Part shown: positions 8,844 through 17,764 of the stretch, in pieces
Numbering within the stretch: position 1 is the stretch's first letter
Layout of the letters: each line of letters opens with the position of its first letter
DNA from: Hymenobacter caeli
GTDB taxonomy: Bacteria; Bacteroidota; Bacteroidia; Cytophagales; Hymenobacteraceae
DNA length: 64,000 nucleotides
NCBI RefSeq assembly: GCF_013294115.1
Contig: NZ_JABSNP010000017.1
Coordinates: 59,858-123,857 of the forward strand
Reading direction: 5' to 3'
Position numbers and translations under genes: made by a program
The notes under the pieces: model-generated
What the model saw: the letters and a program-made list of their open reading frames with translations, nothing else
Told to the model about the DNA's origin: nothing
The model's database searches: none

Positions 8844-9545
8844 CTATTCCGCCGCCTCAGCCGTGGCCGCGTCGACGTGCGTGGGGGCCTCGTAGGTGTC
8901 GGCATACTTGAAGTCTTCGAGCCAATAGTCGGAGCTGATGACGTCGAACACCACGCTGGTGGCAGTTTTGTCGCTGGGCGTGATTTGCCAGAGGATGGCC
9001 GGGGCCTCGGCGAAGGTGGTGCCGGCCAGCTGGTCGCCGAAGAGGCGGTGCAGCAGGGCGCTGTCGGACAGGCCGGGGGCCAGCAGGCGCAGCAGCGGGG
9101 CCGCCGGGCTGTCGTCGAACACGGCCAGGTCGGCCGCGTCGGCGGCGGTCACTTTCACCTTGAACTCGACCGCCTGCGGGTGCGGGAATTTGCCGTTGTA
9201 GGCTTCGTAGAGCAGCTGCGTGGCGTTGAAAAAGCCTTCGTGCAACTCCAGGCGCGGGTTTTCTTCCCACAGCTTTTCGGTTTGGAGCTGGTGAGCCAGC
9301 TGGTCAATCTGGCCTTCCTTCAACTCGTCGGCAAACAGGTAGTCGAGCACGAGCTTGGCGGCGTCGGCGGGCTCCAGGTCGGTGAGCGACATCTGGCACA
9401 TGGCCTTCAGCTCGGCGGGGGCGATTTCTTCGGGGTTGTCGTAGTCCATCTTGGCCAGCAGGGCCTTGTAGTCGGCGTTGTCCCAGGCGGTGGGCAGCGC
9501 GGCCAGGTGCTGGAAGGAAAGGCGTTCGACGGTGAAATTTGGCAT
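8844..9545 (-). CDS. Conserved-looking acidic protein of unknown function
   Basis: This 233-residue soluble protein has no signal peptide or membrane segment. The start at 9545 (MPNFTVERLSFQHL) is chosen over upstream 9593 because the extension is low in complexity. It is acidic and rich in Ala, Leu and Asp, with 'DLEPADAAKLVLDYLF' and an aromatic C-terminal segment 'VFDVISSDYWLEDFKYAD'. I recognise no domain. It stands alone between the small membrane ORF and the AsmA-like gene. Confidence 0.7.
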   Translation of the reverse strand: MPNFTVERLSFQHLAALPTAWDNADYKALLAKMDYDNPEEIAPAELKAMCQMSLTDLEPADAAKLVLDYLFADELKEGQIDQLAHQLQTEKLWEENPRLELHEGFFNATQLLYEAYNGKFPHPQAVEFKVKVTAADAADLAVFDDSPAAPLLRLLAPGLSDSALLHRLFGDQLAGTTFAEAPAILWQITPSDKTATSVVFDVISSDYWLEDFKYADTYEAPTHVDAATAEAAE

Positions 9546-9642
9546 CGGAAAATAAGAAAAGTGAAGAGAGCCGCCCGGGCCGTTTACGGGCAAAGCCGGG
9601 CAACAACCGAAACTGTGCGCTTTTTGCCGCCCTCACCGGCCT

Positions 9643-12600
9643 TCAGCGCAGCAGGTGCAGGGTGGTGTCGAGGCGCTGGGTGACGAGGAACTGGCGGGCC
9701 TGGAGGCGCAGCTGGGTTTGCTGCTGGCGCTGCTCGTCCTTCTTGAACAGGCGCACCTGGTACTTGGCGTCGGCGCTGGCGCGGCGCAGGTTCATGTAGG
9801 CGAGGCCGGGGTGGGGGCGCGGGGCCAGGGGCACGCCGGTCTGGATGCGCTCGATGCGCTTGCGGTTGTCGCCGAAAAGGGCCTGGATGGGGTTGGCCCC
9901 GATGTAGAGGTTGGCGCGGCCGTCGAGGCCGTAGGTGCCGCTCACGGCCAGGTTGGCGAGGTTGCTGTTGAGCACCAGGTCGGGAATCAGCACCTCGCCC
10001 CGGTCCAGCACCAGCTGCGTGCGCACGGGCTCGAAGTACAGGTGGCCGCTGCGCTCCTTGCGAATCATTTTCAGGCCCTCCGTCAGGGCTTCCACGCCAA
10101 TCAGCTCCAGGTTGCGGATATCGGCCTGGAGGTAGGCCCGCGTCTGGGCGAAGCTGGGCAGAAAGGTGGCGTCGAGGTCGGTGTGCAGGTCACCGGCCAG
10201 GCGCACCGTGCCCCGGATGTTTTCGCCGCCCAGCACCCGCAGGTGCATGGCCCGGGCCACGTCGAAGAACTCCGACAGCTGGATGTTGTCGAGCCGCGTT
10301 TGCACGTGCAGGGCGTGGTGCTCGCGGCCCTCGTTGGTTTGCAGCACGCCGCGCAGCCGCACCTGGCCCCCGAAGGCATCGGCCGCTACGCTGTCGAGGT
10401 GGGCCGCGCCGTCGCGCAGGTGGGCCGCCAGCTGGAACTGGCGGCCGCGCACCGCCGCGTAGCGCACCTGGTCGGCCCGCACGGTGAGGGTGGCGGCCAG
10501 CACGCCGTTGGCCAGCATCGAGGCCCGGGGCGGGCCCACCAGGCGGGCGCGGCGGGCGGTGCGGCGCGTGCGGGCCACCTGCCGGGCCACGCGCCGGGCG
10601 GGCGTCACGAGGCTATCGGGCGGGTTCAGCACGGCCAGCAGCTTCAGCAGCTGCTGCACGTCGAGGGTGGCGTAGCGCAGGCTCACGTCGGCGGCGGCGG
10701 CCGTCAGGCGCAGGCCGTCCACGATGGCCGAGGCCGTGGCGCGGCCCTGCCCGCCCTGGGGCATGGTGGCGGTGAGGTAGGGCATATCAAGCAGCGAGTC
10801 TTCCTTCACTAGGCGCAGGCGCAGGGCCCGCAGCAGCTCGCCGTTGGGCAGGCGCACGGTGTCGATGGCGCAGTCGAGCTGGCCGTCGGAGGCCAGCAGC
10901 AGCTCGCGCAGGGCGGGCAGCGCCGCGCGTTTACGGAAGCCCGGGCTGCCCGGCGCGGCACGGGGCACGGGGGCCAGCCGGGCCAGCAGCTGGCGGTAGG
11001 GCAGCGTGCCGAAATGCACGGCCAGCTGAAAGCTGACGGGGGCCACGTCGGTGGCCGCCGCGTCGGTGGGCCAGGCCAGGTTGCCCTGCACCTCGCCGCC
11101 GTAGAGGCGGCCCGTGAGGCCCCGCAGCTGCACCCGGTGGCCGTCGTGGTACACCCGCACGAACAGGTTGGTGAGCGTGTCGGCGGGCAGCAGCAGCCGC
11201 CGGCAGTGCAGGGCCACGCTCAGGCGCAGGCCCGGCGGAATGAGGCCGGTGCCCAGCGTGGCCGTGAGGGCGGCGCGGGCCTGGGCGCGGCGGGCGGTGC
11301 GGGCCGCGCTGGGCCGCGCGGGGCCCCCGGCCGGGGGCCGCAGCAGCTCCCGCAGGCGGGCCACGTTCAGCTCGTCCACCGCAAAATCGCCCTGGATGGT
11401 GGTGGTGGCCGCCTGCCCCGTGAGGTAGCCCAGCAGGTGGGTGGTGGTGGCCGAGGCCCGGAAGCGCATCCCGTCGAGCACGCCCGACGCGTCCGACAGC
11501 CGCCAGCTGCTGTCTTCGATGCCGATGCGCACGTTCAGGCCCGTGAGGCGGGCGTGGCGGGCGGGCAGCAGCAGCTCGGCGTCGCGCAGCACCACTAGGC
11601 CGCGCACGTCGAGGTTGCGCTGCAAGGCGGCCAGCCGGGTGCGGTTGGGCGGCGGCCGCAGCAGCCCCCGAAAGCGCACGTCGAGGGCGGCCGTGCCGCG
11701 GCGGGCCTGCCACAGGCCCCGGGGCGTGAGCAGGGCGGCCAGCTCGGGCAGCTCGGTGCGCCCGCTCAGGCGGCCGCTCACGTAGGGCTGGCGGAAGTTG
11801 CGCAGCACCAGGGCGATGTCGAGCTGCCCGGCCGGCGTGTAGATGCGCGAACGCTCTAAGGTGAGGGTGGTGGTTTCGGGCCGGTGCCCGGGGCCGTTGT
11901 CGTAGGTGGCGGCCAGGTCCCAGTGGCTGATGCGGCGCGACGAGTCGGGCCAGGCCAGGTTGGCGTCGCGCAGGGCGAAGGCGAGCAGCGTGCGCGGCCG
12001 CACGGTGGGCCCGCTCGCCCCCACGATGCGGTAGGTGATGTGCGCCTTGCTCGGGCTCACGGCCCCGGCCAGGTAGGGGCGCAGGCGCGGCGGCAGGGCC
12101 GTGCCCAGCACCGCCAGCAGGGGCTGGTTGCCCTCAAAGCGCAAATCGAGCTGGGTGCCGGTGGGCCGGGAGGGGTCCACGGTGTGGGTGCCGCGCAGGC
12201 GCACGGTGTCGCCGCGCAGCGTGAAGCGGGCGTCGTCGAAGGTGCCCTGGCGGGCGGCGAAGGCGTAGTGGTAGCGCACCCGGGCCTGCACCGGCTCGTG
12301 CAAAAACAGCGTGCCGATGGGGTTGCGCACGGAGTCCAGCTCGCCCGCCAGCGTGCCCTGCACCCGCAGCACGCCGCCCGCCAGCCGCGCCGCCAGCCGC
12401 GCCGTGCGCACCCGGGCCCCGATGGCGCTGTGGGCGAAGCCGTTGGTGGAAACGATGCTGAAGTTGTTGATAATCAGCGAATCCAGGTCCAGGGCCAGGG
12501 CCGGGGCCTTGCCGGGGCCGGGGCGGCGCTTGCCCCGCAGCCCCCAGCTGTGGCCCAGCGAATCGACCTGCTCGCGCAGGGCCACGTCGCTCAGCACCAC

Positions 12601-12939
12601 GCGGCTCACCTCCACGCGGCCGTGCAGCAGGGGCCACAGCTCGAGGCGGGCGTCGGCGCGGCCCAGGCGCAGCACCGGCACGGCGCGGCCGTGGGCGGTG
12701 TCGGTCAGGGCCAGGTGGCGCAGCGAGGCCGTGAGGTGCGGGAAGTCGCGCCAGGGCGAAAACTCCACCTCGAACGGCCCCAGCACCAGCTCCGAGCCCC
12801 GGGCCAATTCCTGGCGCACGCGGGCCGCGATTTTCTGGCGGCCGTAGCTACTGCCCAGCAGCCACGCCCCCCCGGCCGCTGCCAGCAGCACCAGCAGCAC
12901 GCCGGCCAGCAACACGTGGCGCAGGGGGAATTTTTTCAT
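9643..12939 (-). CDS. AsmA-like inner-membrane/periplasmic bridge protein
   Basis: A 1098-residue protein with one N-terminal membrane segment ('VLLAGVLLVLLAAAGGAWLLG', in residues 9-30) and a long periplasmic part. The segment after the membrane anchor ('GSELVLGPFEVEFSPWRDFPHL') is characteristic of the AsmA N-terminal domain. The C-terminus ('LELIGVEALTEGLKMIRKERSGHLYFEP', shown here in parts: 'GVEALTEGLKMI') fits the AsmA-like C-terminal region. Such proteins (AsmA, TamB, YhdP relatives) form long beta-groove structures that carry lipids between membranes. Start 12939 (MKKFPLRHVL) gives a normal basic N-terminus; 12951 is possible. Very Arg/Leu rich, in line with local GC content. Confidence 0.85.
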   Translation of the reverse strand: MKKFPLRHVLLAGVLLVLLAAAGGAWLLGSSYGRQKIAARVRQELARGSELVLGPFEVEFSPWRDFPHLTASLRHLALTDTAHGRAVPVLRLGRADARLELWPLLHGRVEVSRVVLSDVALREQVDSLGHSWGLRGKRRPGPGKAPALALDLDSLIINNFSIVSTNGFAHSAIGARVRTARLAARLAGGVLRVQGTLAGELDSVRNPIGTLFLHEPVQARVRYHYAFAARQGTFDDARFTLRGDTVRLRGTHTVDPSRPTGTQLDLRFEGNQPLLAVLGTALPPRLRPYLAGAVSPSKAHITYRIVGASGPTVRPRTLLAFALRDANLAWPDSSRRISHWDLAATYDNGPGHRPETTTLTLERSRIYTPAGQLDIALVLRNFRQPYVSGRLSGRTELPELAALLTPRGLWQARRGTAALDVRFRGLLRPPPNRTRLAALQRNLDVRGLVVLRDAELLLPARHARLTGLNVRIGIEDSSWRLSDASGVLDGMRFRASATTTHLLGYLTGQAATTTIQGDFAVDELNVARLRELLRPPAGGPARPSAARTARRAQARAALTATLGTGLIPPGLRLSVALHCRRLLLPADTLTNLFVRVYHDGHRVQLRGLTGRLYGGEVQGNLAWPTDAAATDVAPVSFQLAVHFGTLPYRQLLARLAPVPRAAPGSPGFRKRAALPALRELLLASDGQLDCAIDTVRLPNGELLRALRLRLVKEDSLLDMPYLTATMPQGGQGRATASAIVDGLRLTAAAADVSLRYATLDVQQLLKLLAVLNPPDSLVTPARRVARQVARTRRTARRARLVGPPRASMLANGVLAATLTVRADQVRYAAVRGRQFQLAAHLRDGAAHLDSVAADAFGGQVRLRGVLQTNEGREHHALHVQTRLDNIQLSEFFDVARAMHLRVLGGENIRGTVRLAGDLHTDLDATFLPSFAQTRAYLQADIRNLELIGVEALTEGLKMIRKERSGHLYFEPVRTQLVLDRGEVLIPDLVLNSNLANLAVSGTYGLDGRANLYIGANPIQALFGDNRKRIERIQTGVPLAPRPHPGLAYMNLRRASADAKYQVRLFKKDEQRQQQTQLRLQARQFLVTQRLDTTLHLLR

Positions 12940-13104
12940 GAGCACGGGCACGGGCCGGTAGGGCCCACATACGAAAATCAGCCGGCCACCGGCTTACAGT
13001 CAGCCAGTAGCTTTTAGCGGCTAGCTATTGGCTTTCGTTCGATAAATCAATTACTTACACAATTTTCACCGGCTAATTAAATTTAAACGACTACTTGCGC
13101 GGCA

Positions 13105-13974
13105 CTACCTAAACGTAAAGTCTACCCGAAAGCTTGCGTAGGCGGCCGGGCGCAGCACCTCGGCGGCGGCATCGGTGCCGGTGCGCACGGGCAGCACGTA
13201 GTGGCCCGTCACGGCGTAGGCCCACGGGTAGCGCGTGTAGGCGAGGGGCAGCGTCAGCTCGTAGCCCATCAGGCGGGGGCGGGCCGTTTCGTCGGGCACG
13301 GTGCTGGCGTTGTTTGCGCGGCGGCGGCGCGTCGGGGCCGCCGCCACGGCCCCCGGGGCCACGTAGGTGCCGCCGTAGCGCAGCAGGGCCAGCGGCGAGC
13401 CGTAGTACACCTCGGCCCCGGGCGTCAGGCGCACGTCGTCGGCCCCCAGCCAGTGAGCCTTTTTCACGGTGCCGCTCAGCAGCACCGACACGGTTTGGGC
13501 CTTTTGCTGCTGGAAGAAGAAGTTGTAGTCCACGGCCAGGCTCAGCGGGCCCAGGGCGTAGGCGGTGTTGGCCTCGAAGCCGTTATTGATGCGGGGCTCG
13601 TCGCTGCCCAGTTTCTGGGTGTAGAACACCCGGTCGAGCGACACGGAGTACGTCCAGGCCGGCATGAATTCGTTGGCAAAGCCCACCTCCACGTCCGTAA
13701 ACGAGTAGCGCGGCGGGGCGCTCTGCCGGAAATAATAGCCGGCTATCTGCCCGTAAAACCCGCTCGGGTGGCTGTACATCACGCTCGGCGTCAGGGCCAG
13801 GGCGTGGTCGCCGTACTCGCGGCCCAGGTAGTAGGTACGCTGGTCGGCGTCGAGGGCCACGGTCCACTCGGCGGTGTCGGGGGCGGCCATCGGGCTGGGA
13901 GAGCCCTTGCTCTGGGCCCGCAGCTGGTGGGGAAGGGATAGCAAGGGAATAATTAACAGAAGCAGGTATTTCAT
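13105..13974 (-). CDS. Putative outer-membrane beta-barrel protein
   Basis: A 289-residue protein with a signal peptide (MKYLLLLIIPLLSLPHQLRAQ). The mature chain shows alternating aromatic and polar residues typical of a transmembrane beta barrel ('SGFYGQIAGYYFRQSAPPRY', 'GPLSLAVDYNFFFQQQ') and ends in 'YASFRVDFTFR', an aromatic/basic C-terminal strand common in barrel proteins. No specific family is recognised. It lies upstream of the long palindrome at 14014-14114. Confidence 0.65.
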   Translation of the reverse strand: MKYLLLLIIPLLSLPHQLRAQSKGSPSPMAAPDTAEWTVALDADQRTYYLGREYGDHALALTPSVMYSHPSGFYGQIAGYYFRQSAPPRYSFTDVEVGFANEFMPAWTYSVSLDRVFYTQKLGSDEPRINNGFEANTAYALGPLSLAVDYNFFFQQQKAQTVSVLLSGTVKKAHWLGADDVRLTPGAEVYYGSPLALLRYGGTYVAPGAVAAAPTRRRRANNASTVPDETARPRLMGYELTLPLAYTRYPWAYAVTGHYVLPVRTGTDAAAEVLRPAAYASFRVDFTFR

Positions 13975-14013
13975 GCGGGCAAATAATTAGCAGATAATAG
14001 CTGTATTTAGGTT

Positions 14014-14114
14014 GTTTTCACCGCAGAAGACGCAGAAGGCTTCGCGGAGGAATCGCAGAAAAACAACTTCTGCGATTCCTCCGCGAAGCCTTCTGCGTCT
14101 TCTGCGGTGAAAAC
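14014..14114. repeat. Perfect 47-bp inverted repeat (101-bp palindromic element)
   Basis: The left arm (14014-14060) and right arm (14068-14114) are exact reverse complements over 47 bases, with a 7-nt spacer AAACAAC. The arms contain a repeated CGCAGAAG motif ('CCGCAGAAGACGCAGAAGG'). No CDS is inside. It lies between the barrel gene and the phosphopantetheinyl transferase gene and could end transcription from either side. Confidence 0.9.
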
Positions 14115-14172
14115 ACCTGTGCTGAAATCCGCCGCAAGCTCAGCACAACTTTCAATTTTGCGTGGAATCAAT

Positions 14173-14856
14173 TCATAGGTCTGCCGGATAATTAAAATGC
14201 GCGGGCTCCAACCCCGCCGGGGCCCCCAGCGCGGCCAGCGCCCCTTGGTGGCCGGGCCCAGCCGCGAAGCTGGCTAAATACGCGCCCGCCGGGGCCACCA
14301 GCCGCCCGGCCTCCGCTTCCAGCACCGAAAACCCTGCGAACGGCAGCGATAACCCCATGCCCAGCGCCTTGGCATAAGCCTCCTTGCGCGTCCAGATGGT
14401 GTAGAACAGAGCCTCCCAGGCCGCCCCGGACGCGGTGGCCCGCAGGGCGGCTTGCTCGGGCCCCGAAAACAGGTCCTGTACCAGGGCCAGCGCGTCGGTC
14501 ATGGGCAGCAGGGTTTCCACGTCGGCCCCCACGGCGCAGCAGTTGGCCACGGCCAGCAGGGCCCGCCCGGCCCGGTACGACAGGTTAAAGTCGAGCCCGG
14601 CAGACAGCGGCAGCGCGGGCTTGCTGCGCGGGGCCCCCGCCGCGAAGGCCACCGCGGCCGCGGCCGTATCTAAATATCGCCCCAACACCGCCCGCAAAAA
14701 GCCGTGGGCCCGCCCGTAGGTCTGACGCAGCGCCCCGGTGCGGAACCGCGCCTGCCGCGCCCGCTCGGCTTCGGATAGGGATGCTTCGGCCGGGCCCCAG
14801 GCGGGGTATTCGGCGGCCAGGTCGGCGTGCCAGCAATGCAAGAACGGGGCGGGCAT
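14173..14856 (-). CDS. 4'-phosphopantetheinyl transferase (Sfp type)
   Basis: A 227-residue enzyme that moves phosphopantetheine from CoA to the serine of carrier-protein domains. The two magnesium/CoA signature motifs are visible: 'AVGADVETLLP' (GxDVE motif) and 'WTRKEAYAKALGMGLSLP' (WxxKEAxxKA motif). Length matches the Sfp/EntD/HetI group. Downstream of the large NRPS gene on the same strand with an AT-rich islet between them, it is the obvious partner for the thiolation domain of that protein (inference). Confidence 0.88.
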   Translation of the reverse strand: MPAPFLHCWHADLAAEYPAWGPAEASLSEAERARQARFRTGALRQTYGRAHGFLRAVLGRYLDTAAAAVAFAAGAPRSKPALPLSAGLDFNLSYRAGRALLAVANCCAVGADVETLLPMTDALALVQDLFSGPEQAALRATASGAAWEALFYTIWTRKEAYAKALGMGLSLPFAGFSVLEAEAGRLVAPAGAYLASFAAGPGHQGALAALGAPAGLEPAHFNYPADL

Positions 14857-15098
14857 GTAGCGGGTGACGGGGATACGGATGGACTACTAGCGCAGGGTTT
14901 AAGCAATAGGATCTTTTAGATTTGCTCACTCCTCATAAATCAAGTGAAGCAGCTTGCGAGCATTCGACATCTGCTTTTGACCGGCTCAATCATAGGGGAA
15001 GCATACACTACCATCTCTAGCATAAAGAAACATGATACATTGAAAAAAAATTTAAAATTGTGAAGCATAAATGATCGAGTAAATCCTATAATTATTAA

Positions 15099-15530
15099 TT
15101 ATTTTTTCCGCTTCCTGATTTCGGTTCTGCGTAAAATAATTTCAAAATCATCTGAATTAATTATCTTTTCGACATTAGTGCCTCTGTTGATGCAATGTAA
15201 AGACATTCTATATTTGGAAAAACCGTCAGTGTAATACCTGGGTAAAATTTTGGTATTATATGAAATAGAAGTTTTCTCACCAGGTTTTAAGGTTTGTATC
15301 TTATAAGTAGCTACCATTTCTCTAGTTGGGTTCATTATGTCTGTATCTGCCGCTCCCCAAAAACCATCAACAAAAACATCTAAATCTATGTAGTAATTTA
15401 TTGCGTCTAATGTATTATTATCAAAGATAATATTAACCGTGTCTCCATAATTAACACGAGATTTATCCAATTTAATAATTAGGCTATCTTGCGCGAACAT
15501 CATGATAAAAATAATGGATAAGTATTTCAT
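15099..15530 (-). CDS. AT-rich hypothetical exported protein (islet cargo)
   Basis: A 143-residue protein with a short hydrophobic start (MKYLSIIFIMMFAQ), probably a signal peptide. The rest predicts beta strands ('KLDKSRVNYGDTVNIIFDNN'), similar in feel to immunoglobulin-like beta-sandwich proteins, with a basic C-terminus (RRTEIRKRKK). Base composition is far more AT-rich than the flanking genes, a sign of transfer. It is the cargo that follows the displaced NRPS 3' end at 15842-15967. Function not recognised. Confidence 0.65.
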   Translation of the reverse strand: MKYLSIIFIMMFAQDSLIIKLDKSRVNYGDTVNIIFDNNTLDAINYYIDLDVFVDGFWGAADTDIMNPTREMVATYKIQTLKPGEKTSISYNTKILPRYYTDGFSKYRMSLHCINRGTNVEKIINSDDFEIILRRTEIRKRKK

Positions 15531-15660
15531 TGTATTAGTTTAAATAAAATAAATAAATTTGAATAAGATGCCGTAATTAACTAAAAAACTTTTAATATTT
15601 GTCCAAGCGGTAGATATTTCATCCTTCCATTGGTTTGGAGGCGCGTAGAATTGCTATTCT

Positions 15661-15841
15661 CTTTGTATAAACCTCCCCGAATTAAGAGATAGTAAAAAAT
15701 AGAGTCAAGTTGATTATTATTGAACCATGAATTTTAGTGAGCGTCCAATCCTAGTTCTTGCCAACTTAATTTAAGCGGATTAATTTAAGCGGAAAACTGA
15801 CGCGCTAACCAAAACGCACCACTATCACCCAACATCCCTCA
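15661..15841. repeat. Diverged direct repeat of the region downstream of the NRPS stop
   Basis: This spacer next to the displaced NRPS end matches the spacer beside the intact NRPS stop (about 17585-17764). Shared landmarks in the same order are CCGAATTAAGAG, GATTCAAG-type TTGAAT runs, AAAACTGACG and CATCACC just before the stop codon. Identity is clearly lower than in the coding part. With the coding remnant it forms a direct repeat of about 300 bp. Confidence 0.7.
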
Positions 15842-15967
15842 TCACCCCCCGGGAATAAACGCGCACGGGATGCCCTGCCAGCGGGTGTTGGCTGGCAGGG
15901 TTTCGCCCTTCATCAGCAGCGAGAGGCTTTTGAGGACGGCTCCGGGCCCGATTACCGAGTCGTAGAG
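15842..15967 (-). pseudogene. Displaced 3' end of the NRPS gene (41 codons plus stop)
   Basis: Read on the minus strand this encodes the same last 41 residues as the intact NRPS (from 'LYDSVIGPGAVLKSL' to 'GIPCAFIPGG') and the same TGA stop. I count nine base differences from the intact end, every one at a third codon position and synonymous. Upstream of the LYDSV codons the match stops abruptly. It has no start codon of its own and is not expected to be translated as a separate protein. Confidence 0.9.
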
Positions 15968-16204
15968 CGGAAACAGGTAGATTTATGAATAGCAATAAGT
16001 AAAACAACCTGTTCATAGCTCGATATTATTTAGGTTATGAGGTTGCTAGCATGAATTGCCTTCTTTTGCAATCAATTGTAGCATCATTTAAAATAATGCA
16101 TAGAATAGCAATATTGTCAACGAAATTTCACTGTAATAAATTACTACAATGAAAATATAAAATTCAATTAATAAATCCTTTATCAATAACTTAAAAGTAA
16201 AAAA

Positions 16205-16783
16205 ATGGTGTTTGATATCTCATATAATAGCTTCAGCGGAGATACTACCATTAGCAGCAACGGATCGATTATCTTTGCTGGCAGCAGTAAGAAACATTGG
16301 TTTGCAGAAAAATGGATGTTTTATGAAAAAGATAAACTTAAAGACAAGCTAGTTGCTGTAGTTCGATTATATAGTAAATGGTTTTCACAATCAGCCATGT
16401 TAAAAGTTGCAGTGGATTACCATGACCTTAATGATTTAATCGATATATATTATCGTAGCCATTTCTTATTTTCTTATTCGATTGATACTTTTTGGGGTAA
16501 TAAGAAATACATTGTTTACCCGCACAATGACGACAAATTTTCTATTTTTGTTGATGAAATTCAAATAGCTTCATTGAGAAAATTGAACCTCAATAAATTT
16601 TTCACGAGTGATTGGCAATTAAAAATCACTGACAAAGCTGATTTTCGCGCGGTTATTTTATTAGCTTACGCGTCATTTATATTAGGAGACAAGCGCTTTG
16701 ATAGATTTGGAGATTATTCCGATGTTAATTGGGTTAAAGAATCAAAAAAATTCGACAATAACTGGGACCCTAATAACTCTTAA
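16205..16783 (+). CDS. AT-rich hypothetical protein (islet cargo)
   Basis: A 192-residue soluble protein rich in Phe, Tyr, Lys, Asp and Asn, with no signal peptide or clear membrane segment. Alternating strands such as 'WFAEKWMFYEKDKLKDKLVA' and 'KKYIVYPHNDDKFSIFVDE' suggest a beta-barrel-like fold that might resemble tubby/LURP-one proteins, but this is a weak guess. Its 3' end overlaps that of the convergent lipoprotein gene by 4 bp. The AT-rich composition marks it as foreign to the surrounding GC-rich DNA. Function unknown. Confidence 0.65.
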   Translation: MVFDISYNSFSGDTTISSNGSIIFAGSSKKHWFAEKWMFYEKDKLKDKLVAVVRLYSKWFSQSAMLKVAVDYHDLNDLIDIYYRSHFLFSYSIDTFWGNKKYIVYPHNDDKFSIFVDEIQIASLRKLNLNKFFTSDWQLKITDKADFRAVILLAYASFILGDKRFDRFGDYSDVNWVKESKKFDNNWDPNNS

Positions 16784-17364
16784 TTTTCCACGATCAACGT
16801 TTCATACATTTTTTGAAAGACATTCCTGTTGGAGGCATATTCCCCTTCTGGTTCATTCAAGGCAATATAATCCAGAGATATGACTTCGTCATTGTGTATG
16901 AGAAGCATGATACTCGTACCCAAATTTGTTGAGTGTGTGTAAACTATGCAATCAAGTATTGCAACAGAGTCCCCTGAGATTGTGCCGGTCGATCGAGAAA
17001 TTATTCGTGCTTTGAGGTAATCTCGTTCTACAGAAGCTAAAACAGATTCCGAAATTTGCTTAAGTGAGTATTTATTGCGTGCTGTAAATTTTAAAACTGC
17101 ATTACTGCGAAACTTTGAACTTGAATCGCCATTTTCCTTGAAAGAGGTGGCGTCTTTGGATAAGACACTGGTAGTCCAGTTAGTTGGTATTTCCATACGC
17201 ATTTTTGTGCCTTCGTGCTCGATGCGAGCTGTTTTATATTCTTTTGTGCGAATAACTTTGCCATGATCACGGCTAACAACTTCATTCGCGTCTTTGCGGT
17301 CGCTCTGACAACTAATTGTCCACATTGCGACCAGCGCACAGACAAGATTGACTTCCAATTTCAT
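16780..17364 (-). CDS. AT-rich hypothetical lipoprotein (islet cargo)
   Basis: A 194-residue protein with a lipoprotein signal (MKLEVNLVCALVAMWTISC; lipid Cys19). The mature part has 'MRMEIPTNWTTSVLSKD' and 'ISGDSVAILDCIVYTH', a pattern like PsbP/Mog1-fold lipoproteins, where a stretch after 'IPxxW' forms a central beta sheet. This family match is tentative. It is the first gene after the intact NRPS 3' end, on the same strand, with a 400-bp spacer. Confidence 0.7.
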   Translation of the reverse strand: MKLEVNLVCALVAMWTISCQSDRKDANEVVSRDHGKVIRTKEYKTARIEHEGTKMRMEIPTNWTTSVLSKDATSFKENGDSSSKFRSNAVLKFTARNKYSLKQISESVLASVERDYLKARIISRSTGTISGDSVAILDCIVYTHSTNLGTSIMLLIHNDEVISLDYIALNEPEGEYASNRNVFQKMYETLIVEN

Positions 17365-17764
17365 ATGATTTCTCTTATAAACGATTTATCTTGAATAGCC
17401 AATTTTAACTTGTATGTCTGCACCTAAAACTAATTACCCACCGCCCCCCAATGTTACTACATAAAAGGGTTTTTCACTAAGAGGTGTTCCATTCAATTTC
17501 CCCAAAATCACTGGAAGCCTCCCTGGGAAAAATGTCGGACCTTCCGCTTTTTTAGAATTCTTCATGCCTATTATTAAATCCCAATGGTGTAAACTTACCC
17601 GAATTAAGAGCCAGTCAAGAGTAGATTCAAGCTGATTGCTATTGAATCTTGAATCTTAATATGCACCTACTTAATATGTACCTAACCCTAATTATCACCA
17701 ACTCATTTGAGCGAAAAACTGACGTGCTTCCTAAGCTATACCACATCCACCCCAACCCCACCCA
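17365..17764. other. Spacer downstream of the NRPS gene; partner of the 15661-15841 repeat
   Basis: These 400 bases hold no convincing gene. The part from about 17585 to 17764 aligns with 15661-15841, which lies beside the displaced NRPS end. The remainder is AT-rich with no terminator hairpin seen. Confidence 0.6.

Noticed and set aside
9655..12951. Long plus-strand frames opposite the AsmA-like gene
   Set aside because: They have Gln/His/Gly-rich composition and no features, while the minus-strand gene has a membrane anchor and AsmA motifs.
15825..16016. A 63-codon open frame over the displaced NRPS end
   Set aside because: It is in a different frame from the NRPS remnant. The meaningful frame ends at the TGA at 15842.
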